A DNA stretch of 64,000 nt from UBA830 sp038146925 (GTDB taxonomy: Bacteria > Pseudomonadota > Alphaproteobacteria > MPNO01 > UBA830), in assembly GCA_038146925.1 (NCBI GenBank), contig JAYQSP010000011.1:1116001-1180000 (forward strand). Direction: 5' to 3'. Below, one piece after another: positions 61,095 through 64,000 of this stretch. The notes under the pieces were generated by a model. The model was given only the letters and a program-made list of their open reading frames with translations, did not search any database and was not told the DNA's origin. Within the stretch, counting starts at the first letter, position 1. Each line of letters begins with the position of its first letter. A program made the translations under genes and the position numbers.

Positions 61095-61385
61095 TTAACG
61101 GCTAAACCCTCCGCCCAGTGAAACGGGCGCTGCAAGCAAGGTTACGCCGAAGGCGATCAGTGCGAAAGGTTCCGGTTTGATCCTGCGTTTTGCGGTGTCG
61201 CCGTCCTGTCTGTTGGGTGAGGCCTGCAGCGGTTCCTCCATCGCGGCCACGATCCTGACGGCGGCATCGTCGGATACCGAAAGTGGCCCGTTGGCTGATG
61301 CATATTGTTCTGCGCCTGCCGCAGCCATCGGCGCTAGGATAATACTGGCCGACAGAAACAGAACCGAAAATTTCGAAAATTTCAT
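61095..61385 (-). CDS. Small exported protein with PEP-like C-terminal membrane tail
   Basis: A 96-residue protein with a signal peptide (MKFSKFSVLFLSASIILAP) and a C-terminal hydrophobic helix preceded by KPEPFALIAFG and ending GGFSR. That end is reminiscent of PEP-CTERM sorting signals (PEP, helix, basic end), but the basic tail is minimal. The middle is acidic and polar. I do not recognise the family. An inverted repeat (CGACTGC-N10-GCAGTCG, 61417-61440) lies upstream. Confidence 0.55.
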   Translation of the reverse strand: MKFSKFSVLFLSASIILAPMAAAGAEQYASANGPLSVSDDAAVRIVAAMEEPLQASPNRQDGDTAKRRIKPEPFALIAFGVTLLAAPVSLGGGFSR

Positions 61386-61595
61386 TACCCGGTCTTCCTC
61401 AAAAAGCCCCCTTTGTCGACTGCTGCCGGATCTGCAGTCGGAGGCAACTATATCGCTTTTCTACCTTTAGCCGGGCGACAGGAAGAAAATGTCACAGATA
61501 GATCACACGTTTCCACTCTGGGACGGGCACGTCTGAAACCGGTCTGGCCCGAGGCCCGCTATTTTTTTTGAAATTGGCGGGTTGGCAGCCGGGGT

Positions 61596-62435
61596 TTACT
61601 CGGCTGCGTGTGCCATCAGATGCGCTTCCGCGGCCTCATAATCGAATGGTTCCGGGTCGATTTCGCCCTGCAGGATTTCCTGTACCCGTTCTTCCGTCAG
61701 GGGAAGGGAAAATTCGGCGTTCCGCATGCGGATTCTGTGCTGCAACTGTTCGACGACCAGGTTTTCCATCTGGCTGAAATCCTCCGCCGACCATCCCTCG
61801 CGGTCGAGGCCGGCGATTCCCTCCAGCATGTGGCCGAATTCGTCTTCGTAAATCTCCTTGCAGGCGGCGGCTATCAGCTTGTTGGCGGTATCGAATTCAC
61901 CGCCGATATCTGCTGCCCGCATGCCTTCGCGGAACAGCGTACAATACCCGCCTTCGGTAAACCGGCAGGCGCGGATGCCCAGTTTGCCGTGATCGGCGAT
62001 ATTGTCATGGCGCAGCTGGGTCAGTGCGACGTCTTGGTCCCAGGTCTCCAGCCTGTGGGGATTCAAGGTTGGGACGTCGTCGGGTTTGATCCGGACGTAG
62101 ACGTCCGAAAACAGGCAGAAATGCTCGTATTCGTCCTTCATCGTGTCCAACACGTCGAGCACGTAGTGGCGCGATACGCTGTCGTCTTCGCCGGTGTCGA
62201 TCTTGGGGAAAACCTACTGAAGTTCCATAAGCGGCCCCATGAACACGCCCATGTTCTTGTATTCCCCGATGCCGGATCCGTTAAATTCCTTGGAACACTG
62301 GCGCCGTATCCACAACAGATCCGTTTCGAGCGTACGTACCGGCGACGTCCAGTATGTCCGGACGACCTCTGCCTCGCCCGCCCAGAGCGGCGCAGAAACA
62401 TCGATAAGTCTTTGCAATTCGGGGCTGAGCGCCAT
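61596..62435 (-). pseudogene. Ferritin-like protein interrupted by an in-frame amber codon
   Basis: From ATG 62435 (MALSPELQRLIDVSAPLW, after GGGAG) to 61596 one frame runs for 279 codons, broken only by TAG at 62214-62216, right after FMGPLMELQ. The continuation VFPKIDTGEDDSVSRHYVLD fits without shift. Helical blocks with ExxH-type motifs (DEYEHFCLF and EIYEDEFGHM) point to a ferritin-like diiron fold. An ATG in the downstream part (62162) could start a shorter protein lacking the first helix. It is most likely a nonsense mutation or base-call error. Confidence 0.7.
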
Positions 62436-62573
62436 GGAGACTGCTCCCATTATAAATTCGCGCCGAAATATTAGGCCCTGCACGGCATGCCGTGCAAGGT
62501 TCTGGCCGACCCGGTAAACTTTCTGTACCGAAGTGCCGAGACAACTGACCGAAATCCGATGCTTGGAGCCGAC

Positions 62574-63098
62574 ATGAACATCCGGGAGACAGACTCCGAC
62601 GATCTCCCATTGATCGAGACGCTATACCCCGTGGCGTTCCCCGGCGAAGATCTGTTACCGGTAGTGCGGCAGCTACTTAACGGCGAAAACGATGTTCTGT
62701 CTCTGGCGGCGATGGAAGGGGGGCGCCTGATCGGCCACGTGGCATATACAGTCTGCCGGATTGCAGGTGCCGACGTTACGGTCGCGCTGCTCGCGCCGCT
62801 TGCTGTAGATCCAGAATATCAGCGACGCGGCGTCGGCAGTGTTCTCGTGGAAGAGGGCTTCAGGCGCCTGCGATCCCGGGGCATACAGCGCGTAGTGGTG
62901 CTCGGGGATCCCGCCTATTACGGTCGCTTCGGGTTCGAACCGGATGAACAGGTCCTGCCTCCCTATGCTATACCGGAGGAATGGCGCACCGCATGGCAAT
63001 ATGTCGATCTGAACGAAGGTGAAACAGCCGAGAGGGCGGTCGGCGGACGCCTGACCGTTCCGCCGGTATGGCAGAAAGAGGCGCTATGGCTCCCGTGA
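62574..63098 (+). CDS. GNAT family N-acetyltransferase
   Basis: A 174-residue acetyltransferase started at ATG 62574 after TTGGAG. The acetyl-CoA loop is VDPEYQRRGVGSVLVEEGF, the standard Q/RxxGxG/A motif, followed by VLGDPAYYGRFGFEP, which places it in the YhbS-like branch. The acceptor is unknown. The cutA gene overlaps its 3' end by 13 bases. Confidence 0.9.
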   Translation: MNIRETDSDDLPLIETLYPVAFPGEDLLPVVRQLLNGENDVLSLAAMEGGRLIGHVAYTVCRIAGADVTVALLAPLAVDPEYQRRGVGSVLVEEGFRRLRSRGIQRVVVLGDPAYYGRFGFEPDEQVLPPYAIPEEWRTAWQYVDLNEGETAERAVGGRLTVPPVWQKEALWLP

Positions 63099-63421
63099 CG
63101 ATATCGGATGCGCGACTGGTCTACATCACCACCGATGGCCCCGAAGAAGCCCGAAAAATCGGACGTGCGCTGGTGGAAGAACGATTGGCGGCCTGTGCGA
63201 ATATTCTGGGCCCCATGACGTCGATTTTCCGGTGGGAGGGAGATATCCGGGAAGGCGCCGAAACCGTGCTGATCGCCAAAACAACGGTCGAAAATGTCGA
63301 TGCGTTGACGAAACGCGTTATCGCGCTGCATTCCTACGACTGTCCATGCGTTGTTGCGATGCCCATAGAGAGCGGAAATCCGGCGTTTCTCGAGTGGATT
63401 GCCGGGGAGACCGCGCGTTAG
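63086..63421 (+). CDS. cutA: Divalent cation tolerance protein CutA
   Basis: A 111-residue trimeric CutA1 protein, started at ATG 63086 after AGAGG, inside the end of the GNAT gene. It shows VYITTDGPEEARKIGRALVE, RLAACANILGPMTSIFRWEG and HSYDCPCVVAMPIESGNPAFLEWI, all family signatures. CutA is a PII-like fold protein linked to copper tolerance, whose exact role is unsettled. Confidence 0.93.
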   Translation: MAPVTISDARLVYITTDGPEEARKIGRALVEERLAACANILGPMTSIFRWEGDIREGAETVLIAKTTVENVDALTKRVIALHSYDCPCVVAMPIESGNPAFLEWIAGETAR

Positions 63422-63425
63422 GCGT

Positions 63426-63578
63426 CTAGTGTCGGCCGGCCCGCCCGTCGCCGCGGATACCCCAGCGGCGCAGCAAATCCTTCACGGCCCGGCGATAGTC
63501 CGGATCCGCGACCAGACGGTCGAGATCGATTTCGTCGGGCGTGGCCGGCAGGTCACGGGGCGGGACGCGTTCGTTCAT
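63426..63578 (-). CDS. Small hypothetical protein
   Basis: A 50-residue protein from ATG 63578 (MNERVPPRDLPATPDEIDLD) ending in a basic tail (DLLRRWGIRGDGRAGRH). The frame extends to 63659 but the longer N-terminus does not look protein-like. No signal peptide or membrane segment. The central DPDYRRAVKDLLRRWG helix has the look of a conserved small alphaproteobacterial protein, though I cannot name it. Converges on cutA. Stop is TAG. Confidence 0.5.
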   Translation of the reverse strand: MNERVPPRDLPATPDEIDLDRLVADPDYRRAVKDLLRRWGIRGDGRAGRH

Positions 63579-63764
63579 AGCGTATGGCTGAATTGTTGGC
63601 TGCATGGTGACATGCTGACAATCGACTATGGCATGAATTTGGCGTAAATGGGGCAACATTTGGGCGCCAAAATTCTTTCAAATGATTGATATTAAGAGCA
63701 AATATTTCCCGTGCGGGCGCGTGGCACGGCCGGTAAACTGGCATTGCATTCCCGGAACGGCGGC

Positions 63765-64000
63765 ATGAGAGCAACTTCACCTGACACAGGCGGCGGTAAC
63801 GCGCTGCTTTTCGCCAATGTCGCGCATTTTTACAGCCATATGATGATGCTTGTGTATCCGACCGTCGTCATCGCGCTGGAGGCGGCGTTCGGCATGACGT
63901 TCGGCGAACTGCTGTCGCTGTCTTTTGCAGGGTTCGTGCTGTATGGCGTGGCTGCGCTGCCGGCCGGCTGGCTCGGCGACAAATGGTCCGCGCCGGGGAT
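63765..64000 (+). CDS. MFS transporter, N-terminal part only
   Basis: The gene runs off the right edge. The visible 78 residues begin MRATSPDTGGGNALLFANVA and contain the first two helices and the typical loop LPAGWLGDKWS, which matches the MFS motif A position (G-x-L-x-D-K). HFYSHMMMLVYP in helix 1 recalls fosmidomycin-resistance-like MFS proteins, a tentative sub-assignment. GGAACGG precedes the ATG. Confidence 0.7.
   Translation, partial: MRATSPDTGGGNALLFANVAHFYSHMMMLVYPTVVIALEAAFGMTFGELLSLSFAGFVLYGVAALPAGWLGDKWSAPG

Noticed and set aside
62214..62216. Recoding of TAG (for example pyrrolysine) in the ferritin-like gene
   Set aside because: TAG ends ordinary genes here (for example at 24994 and 40981), the other internal TAG is in a frameshifted pseudogene, and no pyl genes are in view.
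1..64000. CRISPR arrays, tRNA or rRNA genes, insertion sequences, prophage
   Set aside because: No regularly spaced repeats, cloverleaf-like sequences, rRNA stretches, transposase or phage proteins were recognised on reading; a covariance-model scan could still find a small RNA.

Overview
The window is GC-rich, densely packed bacterial DNA with typical alphaproteobacterial gene content: an aapJQMP-type amino-acid ABC transporter, the long form of dCTP deaminase, MlaA/MlaC, YciB, and CoxMSL-type molybdenum hydroxylase genes. A free-living, metabolically versatile member of the Rhodospirillales or a related order is my best guess, by inference from gene content. I saw no rRNA, tRNA, CRISPR array, prophage or insertion sequence.

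Layout. 0-2.5 kb: end of a dioxygenase gene, an MFS transporter, a VOC protein and a serine-hydrolase relic. 2.6-6.4 kb: a MarR regulator, an intact HpaB-family flavin monooxygenase and a wrecked tandem copy of it. 6.5-11.3 kb: amino-acid ABC transporter and a leaderless binding-protein-like gene. 11.3-18.8 kb: mostly housekeeping and envelope genes (glutathionyl-hydroquinone reductase, mlaC-mlaA, yciB, polysaccharide export, PhoH, MaoC, hydrolase). 18.9-25 kb: a catabolic operon of SDR, Zn-ribbon/OB-fold protein, thiolase-like protein and a three-subunit molybdenum hydroxylase. 25-30.3 kb: Nfu protein with two NifU domains, pirin, thioesterase, NnrS, dCTP deaminase. 30.3-41 kb: a CoA-dependent aerobic 2-aminobenzoate (anthranilate) module split over two transcription units, with SCO and GST genes between them. 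41-50.8 kb: ParA, MsrA, Rieske dioxygenase alpha/beta, CoA-transferase plus enoyl-CoA hydratase, a frameshifted DksA/TraR gene, SDR plus MFS, and a TauD-type dioxygenase. 50.8-55.5 kb: UbiD-like decarboxylase facing glutaryl-CoA dehydrogenase, a CoA-transferase and a MarR regulator. 55.5-64 kb: ferredoxin reductase, MetE-like protein, Asp-box propeller, transporters, an amber-interrupted ferritin-like gene, GNAT, CutA and the start of an MFS gene.

How it works together. The dominant theme is uptake and CoA-thioester degradation of aromatic and related acids. Three MarR genes can each be matched by eye to a distinct palindromic operator. TTAGCTAA sites lie before the first MarR gene and before the second HpaB copy. 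TTTTAAGCTTAAAA sites lie before the aminobenzoyl-CoA monooxygenase/reductase at 30.7 kb and between the divergent SDR operon and RidA gene at 40.5 kb. TTTGTGTAC-NN-ACAATT sites lie between ubiD and gcdH and before the MarR gene at 55 kb. These matches tie separated genes into three candidate regulons. The glutaryl-CoA dehydrogenase and CoA-transferase could be the lower funnel for ring-derived dicarboxylyl-CoA, but that is inference.

The window also holds many broken genes: serine hydrolase, second HpaB, glutamate dehydrogenase fragment, region 34.6-35.1 kb, DksA/TraR, a methyltransferase-like relic and the ferritin-like gene. Several differ from intact reading by one base, so real decay and consensus error in an assembled genome must be told apart.
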